From contig CAZFER010000091.1 of assembly GCA_964517495.1 (NCBI GenBank), positions 1 through 21,523 on the forward strand: a stretch of DNA of 21,523 bases. The letters run 5' to 3'. Source of the DNA: CAZFER01 sp964517495. Its GTDB lineage: Bacteria; Hinthialibacterota; Hinthialibacteria; Hinthialibacterales; Hinthialibacteraceae. The notes beneath the pieces are model-generated. The model was not told the DNA's origin. It ran no database searches and saw nothing but the letters and a program-made list of their open reading frames with translations. Each line of letters starts with the position of its first letter. Position 1 is the first letter of the stretch. The position numbers and the translations under genes are program-made. Below, one piece after another: positions 14,253 through 21,523 of this stretch.

Positions 14253-17200
14253 ACCTGTTAGAGTTCTGGCAATATAAAGTATTGCAAACGTTTCATGATC
14301 CTGTCGGTAAGAACTGGTTGACTGGGTCAGGCATGTTGGGCCATAAAGAATTGGCATTAAAACAATTGAAAGTTATCACCGGCGAAAAACAAAGTAAGCC
14401 GTTCTTTGCGCCCGATTGGTTGGCTACTGGTGCCGATCGTCCGGTAGTGGGTAACGATAACACATGCAAAGTAAACTGGCGTGAATTCCCGATTATTACG
14501 CATCCGCTCCAGCCTGAAACCCGAATGCATGTTGAATGGGAAGATATTCATTTCGGCGAAGGATCAAAAATAGAAGCAAATATTCTTGACGAAAAGATAT
14601 GTTCGGCTCTAGAGAAGTTTGCATTATCTAATAGTCAGTGGAAGGATGATACCCATTCGGTGCGTCGTCTGTTTCTCCATCTATGGCGTCAGTTTCCCGA
14701 AATTATTAGAGAGCTTGGATTACAGGAACCATTCCTCCCGGCAGATTCGCGTATCCCGGATCACAGCATTTGGGACCACAACCGCGTGGCATCAGCAGCA
14801 GCCTTTTTAGTGGAATACGACCGTAAGAACCGTCCGCCAGAACGTGAGCCCTGGATGCTTGCCATCACTCTGGGAGGTGTTCAGCGGTTCATTTCCGAAA
14901 CTCGAACCACCAGAGACCTGTGGACAGCATCAATGATTTACAGCGATCTCGCTTGGGCTGCGATGCGTCCCATTGTTGAGAAATTGGGCCCCGATGCTGT
15001 GCTGTACCCAGACCTGCGTGGTAATCCCACTGTTGATCGATGGCTACTCGAAAAGAACCAGTGCCCCGAGGCAGTGCCCAAATCAGTCCGCGAAACCGAG
15101 GCTACCAGCTTCGCAGCCATGCTACCCAACACATTTTTGGTTCTCGCCCCACGAGGGGGAGGAGACAGCGGGCTTCCCGAACTACAACATATAGCTGAAG
15201 AATGCACAAAGTCTGTACAAAATCGTTGGCGTGAACTGGGTGATGCGGTTGAGGGGTGGTTTGTGAAAAGAAAACAACCTGGTAGTGGAAAGTGGCAAGA
15301 TATTTGGCGAAGACAGATGGAAGGTCGTTATGGGGAACCACCCGTCACATGGACTGCTATTCCATGGTTACGGCAGATGTATGATATTGGTAATGCAGTC
15401 CGGGGTGCGGCGATCCCTGGGCAATCTCCCAATGCTGCTAGTCCCGAACTTCCAGAGCAACTAATGGAGCGTGAGCGCAAACTGGCTCCTTGGCTTCCCC
15501 ATCGGATATGGCGCCACTACGAAATGGCGCGTGATGTGTTTTGGCATACTGATACAGAAGCGGGGACGCATTATATCAGCAACGAGAGAGGGTTTGACTA
15601 TCCCCTGGCGCATCATCAGCTCAGAACCGTTTTGGCGATGTGCAAGGCGCAAGGGGCTGCACGAGTTGCTGAGGAGCCGGGCGAAAAGTGCAGCATAAGC
15701 GGCAGGGAGCAAGCCCTCACCAACGGTCCAAAGGGAAACGGTCCACTTGTCACTCGGCAACGGGAAGGTGCACGGAGCTTCTGGGCTGGTTTGGATGTTG
15801 AAGGTACGGGTATGGAAAGATTGGGCTCCACGGCAGCGATTAAGAGATACTTGGTCCAATCGGGAGAGCCAAAATTCACTGCTACCTGGGAGCCTGGTGA
15901 TGAGCGAAATGATAGAAGAGAGAAAACTCCCAAAGTGCCATTTCCTTCTCTGGCTGCCATCGCTGCAGCGGAATTTATTGAAGAACTATCCAAAAAATCC
16001 AAGAATCAGGAATTATCCGAAGCCATCAGGAATTACGTCCGGGCTTTCGAGGAGACTTCTCTGGAGAATACCGTGGATCCACGCGTCCTGCCTGCCTTTA
16101 TCCGTGCATCCAAAGTCCCTGTAATGAAAGATTTTCTGACAATTGAACCCGAATACATTTTTCCCGAAACACTCGAAATACTCATACGTCGGGAGAACGA
16201 CAGCCGCAAGAAAGAGAGTCTCAAGAAGTTTCAAGAGGCCAGTGTGCATCTGCGCCAGACGGCAACCAAAGCGAAACTTCCCGCTCCACGTAAATTCGTT
16301 TCTGTACTGCGCATGGATGGCGACAATATTTCCAAACTTATTCTCGGTGATCCGGAAGTGGTCAAGACACGATGGAAGGATGTTCTGCATCCTGAAGCAA
16401 TCAAACAGGTGCAGGAGAAACTTGCCGGCACGGGATGGCCCGGTTTGTTAGGTGAGAAGCGTCACAGTGGCCCTGCCTTCCATACAGCCATCACTCACTC
16501 CCTATCCGATTTTGCTCATAAAATCGTTGCCTGGGTTGTGGAGCGAGAGTTTGGTGGGCGTTTGATTTATGCTGGTGGCGATGACCTGCTGGCCATTCTT
16601 CCTGCAGTGGAAGCTGTCCCTGCCGCAGCGAGACTCCAGCAGTTATACAGTGCGCCATATATTCTCGATACTCAATCCGATGCTGATCACTGGTCGTGGC
16701 GGCGAAGCCAGTCTAATGATGTTTCCAATCCCGAAGAAGCCCGTCAACGATTTCGCGTGCCTATACGCTCAGAGAGTGGTGATATCCGGTTATCAGAAAG
16801 AAAATTCGAAGAACATGCAAATGGAACTCCGACTTTGGAAGAGCTTACCGAAGGTATGTCCATGGCTCTCTATACAATGCTCGGTCGTCAAAATAGTTTG
16901 TCTGCGGGGATTGCGATAGGTCATTATAAAGAGCCGTTACGACTTCTGCTGAATACTGCTGGAGAAATGCTCGAAAACGTAGCCAAAGAGACAATGGGAC
17001 GATCCAGTGTAGCCGTGGCACTGCTTTCCAGCGGTGGCAGAAAAGCCACTTTCGCTGCACGATGGCGAGAAGAGTCATCCAGCACAGATACAAAGTCACC
17101 CTATATCCAGCAGCATCTGATGCGCGTCATAGAGGCTTTTCAATCACGTCAAGATTCTTCCGCATCCGATCGGCAGAACTCTCCCTCGCTTCCAAAGCGC

Positions 17201-17569
17201 CTTCCCTATGCGCTACGTGAACAAATAGAGCGTATGGGAAGAGTTCTTCTGGATTATGATGAACAGGATCAAAATACAAGCGAAAATCAATCAATTAAGA
17301 AGATGATTGATCACTTGATTGAGAAAGAAAGTGGCATTTCTAAAGATAAACATAAATTACTCATTGAGGCAATGCGGCGATTGATCGAGTGCGGAATCGA
17401 ATATGTTTTGAAACTCGAGAAACGCAACAGAATTGCGGATGGCAATTTAGAAAATCCGATATCTGATTCAGAGCGGATTTATCCTGTGGAATTTAGCGAT
17501 CAAATTATTGCTGGTTTCCTGCTCACTCGGAAACTATCATCCGATGGAGGCGATGATGGGATATCATGA
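14249..17569 (+). CDS. cmr2: Cas10/Cmr2, large subunit with HD and GGDD motifs
   Basis: Cas10 is activated by target RNA; the HD domain can cut single-stranded DNA and the Palm domain can make cyclic oligoadenylate. 1106 residues. N-terminal HD motif: LQTFHDPVGKNW (His16, Asp17) with GHKELA (His32). First Palm half: VLRMDGDNISKLILGD (DGD at 690-692). Second Palm half: IYAGGDDLLAILP with intact GGDD at 776-779, so second-messenger synthesis is predicted. The site where zinc-binding Cys pairs often occur reads GEKCSISGREQAL, with only one Cys. Translation signal is near perfect (GGAGGTGA, 4 bases before ATG), overlapping the cmr1 stop as ATGA. The 3' end contains the start of cmr3. No CARF-domain effector for a cyclic oligoadenylate is present in the window. 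Confidence 0.95.
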   Translation: MNLLEFWQYKVLQTFHDPVGKNWLTGSGMLGHKELALKQLKVITGEKQSKPFFAPDWLATGADRPVVGNDNTCKVNWREFPIITHPLQPETRMHVEWEDIHFGEGSKIEANILDEKICSALEKFALSNSQWKDDTHSVRRLFLHLWRQFPEIIRELGLQEPFLPADSRIPDHSIWDHNRVASAAAFLVEYDRKNRPPEREPWMLAITLGGVQRFISETRTTRDLWTASMIYSDLAWAAMRPIVEKLGPDAVLYPDLRGNPTVDRWLLEKNQCPEAVPKSVRETEATSFAAMLPNTFLVLAPRGGGDSGLPELQHIAEECTKSVQNRWRELGDAVEGWFVKRKQPGSGKWQDIWRRQMEGRYGEPPVTWTAIPWLRQMYDIGNAVRGAAIPGQSPNAASPELPEQLMERERKLAPWLPHRIWRHYEMARDVFWHTDTEAGTHYISNERGFDYPLAHHQLRTVLAMCKAQGAARVAEEPGEKCSISGREQALTNGPKGNGPLVTRQREGARSFWAGLDVEGTGMERLGSTAAIKRYLVQSGEPKFTATWEPGDERNDRREKTPKVPFPSLAAIAAAEFIEELSKKSKNQELSEAIRNYVRAFEETSLENTVDPRVLPAFIRASKVPVMKDFLTIEPEYIFPETLEILIRRENDSRKKESLKKFQEASVHLRQTATKAKLPAPRKFVSVLRMDGDNISKLILGDPEVVKTRWKDVLHPEAIKQVQEKLAGTGWPGLLGEKRHSGPAFHTAITHSLSDFAHKIVAWVVEREFGGRLIYAGGDDLLAILPAVEAVPAAARLQQLYSAPYILDTQSDADHWSWRRSQSNDVSNPEEARQRFRVPIRSESGDIRLSERKFEEHANGTPTLEELTEGMSMALYTMLGRQNSLSAGIAIGHYKEPLRLLLNTAGEMLENVAKETMGRSSVAVALLSSGGRKATFAARWREESSSTDTKSPYIQQHLMRVIEAFQSRQDSSASDRQNSPSLPKRLPYALREQIERMGRVLLDYDEQDQNTSENQSIKKMIDHLIEKESGISKDKHKLLIEAMRRLIECGIEYVLKLEKRNRIADGNLENPISDSERIYPVEFSDQIIAGFLLTRKLSSDGGDDGIS

Positions 17570-18788
17570 TGGTGACTTCCTTGTGCATCCACTTGATGCA
17601 GTTTGGTTTCGAGACGGGCGCCCATTCGTTGCTGGTGAGAGTTGTTTCGATCAGGGGATGTTTCCTCCTAGCCCATGGACATTCCAGGGAATGATCCGAA
17701 CGGTGCTGTTGCGATCCGCTATCTCTGGGGAACTCGATAAAATATCACCTGATGAAATTCAGCGACTGGTCGGCCTACCAGATAGCCTGCCCCGAGGATG
17801 GCGCATAGAAGGCGCTTTTCCAGCTGAAGTAAACAGAGATGAAGTTTGGATGCCATGGTTTCGGACGCCACGATTTCTGTTAAAACCGAATAGGAAAGGC
17901 GATGTTCCAGTGCACGCCCATGCAAAGATCAAAGTTGATTTTGGAGATGACTATCTTGCCAATAATTCTCCCGACATGATTTTGTTGGGCAATCCTGGAC
18001 TTGATGACAGTAAGCCCCTGGGTGGGTGGATTTCTGCATCCAATCTGTTATGGGCCTTTACAGGTGAGGTGCAGTGGGATCATAAGGGATACGCACATCA
18101 GTTGCCTGCATTCGTGAAAAGAGAGGCGCGAACCGGAGTTCGCATCGAACGGAAGAGAGGGGCTGCGGCAGACCATATGCTATACACTGCTGCACGCCAT
18201 CGGTTCAGACAAAATTCCGGATTAGTAGGCCGACTGACCGGGACAAGCGATGCGAGTATTCCGGATAATGCTCTGTGGCATAATTGGTGTGAAGCGGGCC
18301 GTAACGGTGCTATCACCGAGTTGAAAGGACCCGTGAAACTCGATGATTCATGGGAGCGATTGCGGAAGGGGCTCCATCTTCAGATTAATGCCGATCGTGT
18401 ACCCAACCGGATGGGAATTTGGGTGACACTCCTCACGCCAGCATTAGTAACAGAGGCCCCGCATCCATTTTCTAACCTAGAGGCTTTGTCTCCCCGCGTA
18501 AAGCTAATCGGCAGGCTCGCAGTGGAGGGGGCGTGGATTGGGGGATTCAATCGTATTGTGGGAGCGGGGCGTCAGACGTGCTCATTTTGGGCCACCGGCA
18601 GCTCTTGGTTGTTTGAAATCAATGGTGGTTCACCCAAGGATCAGCTCAAAGCAGCGCGCATCCTTCAAGGCTTGGATCCTTATCAGTCAACAGAACTGGA
18701 AGCATTAGGATTTGGTCAGAGAGTGGCGGGATTGATCAATTTAAATACCTATACCTCCATCAGAGGAGATATCAATGACGAATCATAG
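17556..18788 (+). CDS. cmr3: Type III-B CRISPR protein Cmr3
   Basis: Cmr3 pairs with Cas10 at the foot of the complex and recognises the 5' tag of the crRNA. 410 residues from the ATG at 17556, which has GGAGG 5 bases upstream; an ATG at 17553 is too close to it, and the longer open frame from a TTG at 17508 lies wholly inside cmr2. Signature near the N-terminus: VHPLDAVWFRDGRPFVAGES, the Cmr3 motif (Dxx.FRDGRPF). The Gly-rich loop GGFNRIVGAGRQT occurs near the C-terminus, and GFGQRVAGLINLNT closes the last strand region. The first 14 bases overlap the end of cmr2 and the last 14 overlap the beginning of cmr4. Length and order match standard cmr loci. Confidence 0.92.
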   Translation: MGYHDGDFLVHPLDAVWFRDGRPFVAGESCFDQGMFPPSPWTFQGMIRTVLLRSAISGELDKISPDEIQRLVGLPDSLPRGWRIEGAFPAEVNRDEVWMPWFRTPRFLLKPNRKGDVPVHAHAKIKVDFGDDYLANNSPDMILLGNPGLDDSKPLGGWISASNLLWAFTGEVQWDHKGYAHQLPAFVKREARTGVRIERKRGAAADHMLYTAARHRFRQNSGLVGRLTGTSDASIPDNALWHNWCEAGRNGAITELKGPVKLDDSWERLRKGLHLQINADRVPNRMGIWVTLLTPALVTEAPHPFSNLEALSPRVKLIGRLAVEGAWIGGFNRIVGAGRQTCSFWATGSSWLFEINGGSPKDQLKAARILQGLDPYQSTELEALGFGQRVAGLINLNTYTSIRGDINDES

Positions 18789-19725
18789 CGTATACGATAC
18801 AGGTTTATACACACTGACACCTACACATGTCGGGACAGGACAAGCCAGTGGGGCAATCGATTCACCGATCACCCGTGAGCAACACACAGGTTTTCCTTTC
18901 ATCCCTGCCAGCGCACTTAAAGGGATTCTCCGTGATCTGGCTGAGGGTCACCGAGGTGTACCAAAATTGGATAACAAAGTGTGCAAAAAACTGCTTGGTC
19001 CACCACCACCTACAGATGCAGGGTCTGAGGAGCAGTTAGAAGCCGGTGAACTGGTGATAACCGACGCCCGCATCCTCGCATTTCCCGTACGCTCATTACA
19101 GGCACCGTTCTTTTGGGTGACTTGTAAGATGGTTATACAACGCTGGGCGCGTAATCGGCAATTAATGGGGCTTAATGTTCCGCCTGAGACAGCTGCTGCA
19201 TTCAATGAGGAACGAGTCTTTGTTTCTGGTCCTAAACAAGGTAGTGATTCGTTAATTCTTGAAGATACCTTTTACACCAAAGATGATTGCAATTGGAAAC
19301 ATACCGACTTGTTAGGGATTGCACAGTCTTGGAGCCGATTATTGCCAAAGACTGAGCAATATTCCCAACAGGAATTGCATAGAAAATTAGTCTGTATTCC
19401 CGATGCCGAATTTCAAAACCTTGTCCGGAAAACAACACCAGTTTCTGCCCGTATTCAGCTGACGGGCGGGAAAACAACTAGTAAATGGAAGAATCCAGAA
19501 ACTGAAGAGATCGAGAGAGGCAATCTATGGTATGAAGAGACATTGCCCTCGGATTGTCTATTCTCCGTGCTGGTAACCAGCCGGAACCGTGATAATAAGG
19601 CCCCCGCACAGTTTAAGGATTTGATAGAACATTCTGGTGCTGCGGTGATCCAGGTGGGTGGCAACGAGACGATCGGACAGGGACTCTGCTGGTGGACAAT
19701 TGAGGAGCAGGAAAATGGAAAATGA
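18775..19725 (+). CDS. cmr4: Type III-B CRISPR backbone nuclease Cmr4
   Basis: Cmr4 forms the repeated backbone of the complex and cuts bound target RNA every six bases. 316 residues. N-terminal signature: LTPTHVGTGQASGAIDSPIT followed by REQHTGFPFIPASALKGILRD. Asp29 in AIDSPI corresponds to the catalytic Asp of Cmr4 proteins, so target RNA cleavage should be intact. The C-terminus has the typical GGNETIGQGLCWW loop. A GAGGAGA precedes the start. It overlaps cmr3 by 14 bases and cmr5 by 11 bases. Confidence 0.94.
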   Translation: MTNHSVYDTGLYTLTPTHVGTGQASGAIDSPITREQHTGFPFIPASALKGILRDLAEGHRGVPKLDNKVCKKLLGPPPPTDAGSEEQLEAGELVITDARILAFPVRSLQAPFFWVTCKMVIQRWARNRQLMGLNVPPETAAAFNEERVFVSGPKQGSDSLILEDTFYTKDDCNWKHTDLLGIAQSWSRLLPKTEQYSQQELHRKLVCIPDAEFQNLVRKTTPVSARIQLTGGKTTSKWKNPETEEIERGNLWYEETLPSDCLFSVLVTSRNRDNKAPAQFKDLIEHSGAAVIQVGGNETIGQGLCWWTIEEQENGK

Positions 19726-20089
19726 TCTTGTGAATTTACGAGCAAAGTATGCTTTTAATTGTGTAAAGGAATGGACACAGGAAAAACAAGCCGTCCAACT
19801 GGTGAAAGGGCTGCCTGTTATGATCAGAACACTTGGGTTGGCGCAAGGTATCGCCATGATTGCCCGGAAATCAGATGCGGCATCTCAGGAACTGTCCTAT
19901 AACATTTGTGGTTGGTTGCTTGAAAAATCACCTTACCGCCCGCTGGGTGAGGCTCGTTCCAGCGCGGTAGAGCTTATCCAGCGAATTATGGAATCTGGAT
20001 ATGAAGAAGTCTCTGCCGCTGAGGAGGAAGCCATCCGCTTTGCAGAGGTGCTTAAACTTTTCGGAGAGCTGATCCATGGAAATGAATAA
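19715..20089 (+). CDS. cmr5: Type III-B CRISPR small subunit Cmr5
   Basis: Cmr5 is the small helical subunit that lines the second filament of the complex. 124 residues from ATG 19715 (AGGA directly upstream), the usual size; the frame is open further left but that part lies inside cmr4. The sequence MENDLVNLRAKYAFNCVKEW then GLPVMIRTLGLAQGIAMIAR fits the family (RAKYAxxxV, LPxMIxxxGLxQxLAFL), as does the helical C-terminus. The end overlaps cmr6 by 14 bases. Confidence 0.9.
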   Translation: MENDLVNLRAKYAFNCVKEWTQEKQAVQLVKGLPVMIRTLGLAQGIAMIARKSDAASQELSYNICGWLLEKSPYRPLGEARSSAVELIQRIMESGYEEVSAAEEEAIRFAEVLKLFGELIHGNE

Positions 20090-21203
20090 TCGATCACTAC
20101 CCCCACTTCCCCGGAAGCTTCGTGACGCTGTCGAGGAATCACTCGGTAAATTCAAGACTCTTTCTGCAATAGCGAATCCAGGTTTAATTTTTGAACGTTA
20201 TCCACGATTGTGGAAACAAGATCGAACTGAGTGGGATGTGAATAGTCGCAATGATTTTCTGAGAGAATTTTCGCAAGAATATGCAGCATCAAGACAATCC
20301 TGTGAACCTCTATTGCAATCTCGAATAAAGAGTCTTGAAAATCTTAGTCACCTGTTCGGCCAAGGTCGAGATTATGAGTTGCAATGGCGCTTTGTAACGG
20401 GTATGGGATCTGAACACCCACTTGATAATGGATTCAGTTTTCATCGGCTTTTTGGAGTGCCAATCTTTTCTGGTTCAGGAGTCAAAGGTCTAGTCCGCTA
20501 CGTAGCTAAACTTTATGGAATTGAAAAAGATGAAGAGGAGCGCCTTTTCGGACCTAATATCAAGACTGCCGCTCAGGAAGAAAATAATCCAGGAGTTGGT
20601 AATTTGCACTTTCTCGATGCGCTACCTGTGAAATGGCCACGCCTCGGAAGCGATATCGTAAACAACCACCACACTTCATGGTTATCTTTCATTAATGGTG
20701 AGTCTAAAACGCCCAGTCAAACGGTAAGAGCCAGTGCGGCAGGAATGGAAGATCCCAATCCGGTTTTCTTCTTAGTCTGCGAGCATGGGCTGCAGCTGCG
20801 ATTCTGGATCTATACCTGGCAACAATCCGAGGAGTCTAAGAAAGATGTTAACAGGGCATATGAATGGCTAGACACCGGACTTCAATATCTTGGGATCGGT
20901 GCAAAAACAGCAGTTGGGTACGGACGGTTCACCCAACATGGAAAAAAGGCTGTCATGCATTCCGAGGATCCATTTCCCTCTACACCATTGACAAAGCCTG
21001 TATTACGCAAGGGTGATCGTGTGTGGTTTAAACTCACACAAAAGAGCAAGAAGGGAAAATGGCAAGGCCACCTTCGTGACTATCCAGACTCCTTTGGCAC
21101 TCTACTTGGTGATCCTCCTTCTGACGCAACAGTGGGCAGTGAATATGAAGTCATCGTCGGTGTTGGCGGAAATCTGATGAACCTCAACCTCCGATGGCCC
21201 TAA
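20076..21203 (+). CDS. cmr6: Type III-B CRISPR RAMP protein Cmr6 with C-terminal extension
   Basis: Cmr6 caps the backbone next to Cmr1. 375 residues from ATG 20076; a second ATG lies at 20082. After an N-terminal helical region of about 100 residues comes the RAMP core: LQWRFVTGMGSEHPLDNGFS, FHRLFGVPIFSGSGVKGLVR (122-141), where GSGVKG matches the Cmr6 GSSxKG loop, then the last Gly-rich motif LGIGAKTAVGYGRF (272-285). About 75 residues follow, including KGDRVWFKLTQKSKKGKWQG and TVGSEYEVIVGVGGN, whose strand pattern looks like a small OB-like domain. Some bacterial Cmr6 proteins carry similar tails; its role is unknown. It is the last gene of the operon; no clear terminator follows. Confidence 0.92.
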   Translation: MEMNNRSLPPLPRKLRDAVEESLGKFKTLSAIANPGLIFERYPRLWKQDRTEWDVNSRNDFLREFSQEYAASRQSCEPLLQSRIKSLENLSHLFGQGRDYELQWRFVTGMGSEHPLDNGFSFHRLFGVPIFSGSGVKGLVRYVAKLYGIEKDEEERLFGPNIKTAAQEENNPGVGNLHFLDALPVKWPRLGSDIVNNHHTSWLSFINGESKTPSQTVRASAAGMEDPNPVFFLVCEHGLQLRFWIYTWQQSEESKKDVNRAYEWLDTGLQYLGIGAKTAVGYGRFTQHGKKAVMHSEDPFPSTPLTKPVLRKGDRVWFKLTQKSKKGKWQGHLRDYPDSFGTLLGDPPSDATVGSEYEVIVGVGGNLMNLNLRWP

Positions 21204-21523
21204 GATTCGTGCCATTGCACTCCCTTCGATCTAGTCGACAAATTCCTAATCATTTTAAAATATGAATAAAAAAGCCAAATTATAGTAAATCCATTCACCG
21301 ATTTAGATAAAACTGAATGATCTTTTATAATCAAGGCATCAGCATTTACAAACTACAGTAATTCAAAAATCTGTCTGTTGTTTTTTTTAAAAGGGCAATA
21401 GTTCCGTCATTGAAATAAGCATGTTTGAACAGAGTCGGGGATATGGCAGTGTAACAACAGGTGTTTATACGGAACTTAGGTAATAATTAATTCGAAGGAA
21501 TCGAGCAACTGTAAGCATAACAA
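21204..21523 (+). other. AT-rich downstream region, no gene or CRISPR repeat
   Basis: Mostly A and T with short homopolymer runs, including a run of eight T near 21390 preceded by only a weak 4-bp stem (ACAG/CTGT), which is not convincing as a terminator. No spaced repeat of 25-40 bases, no open frame with a start signal and no transfer RNA fold is seen. A CRISPR array, if it belongs to this locus, must lie beyond the window. Confidence 0.6.

Noticed and set aside
17508..17555. Longer N-terminus for Cmr3 from TTG
   Set aside because: Lies wholly in cmr2 and the family motif and GGAGG place the start at 17556.
21204..21523. Possible CRISPR array downstream of cmr6; a GTTCCGTCATTGAAATAAG stretch resembles the end of some type III repeats
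   Set aside because: It occurs once only and no regularly spaced copy follows within the window.

Overview
The window is bacterial: compact genes, Shine-Dalgarno sites (several close to GGAGGTGA), sigma70-like promoter boxes and overlapping stop/start codons. Base composition is moderate in the genes and clearly AT-rich around 6.85-8.15 kb. I cannot assign a phylum. Nothing here is ribosomal or housekeeping; it reads as an accessory/defence region.

Left part (1-5.6 kb): seven small to medium genes without a recognised function. One is cut by the window start, two encode Gln/Glu-rich or coiled-coil-like proteins, and one carries a DUF6573-like stretch. They are separated by non-coding DNA unusually rich in short perfect hairpins: about 13 in 369-1012, and a second, different set in 3.36-4.24 kb.

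Middle part (5.9-8.02 kb, minus strand): an intact cas6 with a good promoter, then the remains of a CRISPR adaptation gene. Cas1 keeps its catalytic C-terminal domain but lacks the N-terminal domain. Directly upstream is a frameshifted fragment of a reverse transcriptase (FADE box, GLQIN, GKT, FLG motifs in three frames). This looks like a decayed RT-Cas1 fusion. No cas2 and no CRISPR array are visible.

Right part (8.06-21.2 kb, plus strand): one promoter followed by nine overlapping genes. The first three encode a SIR2-like NAD-binding protein, an unrecognised 273-aa protein and an SMC/Rad50-like ABC ATPase. The next six are a complete type III-B effector set: cmr1, cmr2 (cas10, with HD and GGDD motifs), cmr3, cmr4, cmr5 and cmr6. 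Every junction overlaps by 4-33 bases, so the SIR2/ATPase trio is built into the Cmr operon.

The most interesting reading is that the trio is a Lamassu-Sir2-like defence system (SIR2 effector LmuA, small LmuC, SMC-like LmuB, in that order) co-transcribed with a Cmr complex. The Cmr system has an apparently intact cyclase motif but no CARF effector in view and can no longer acquire spacers from this locus. Either the two systems merely share a promoter, or the trio acts as the Cmr complex's downstream killing arm. The Lamassu assignment is inference from gene order, sizes and motifs, not from a search.
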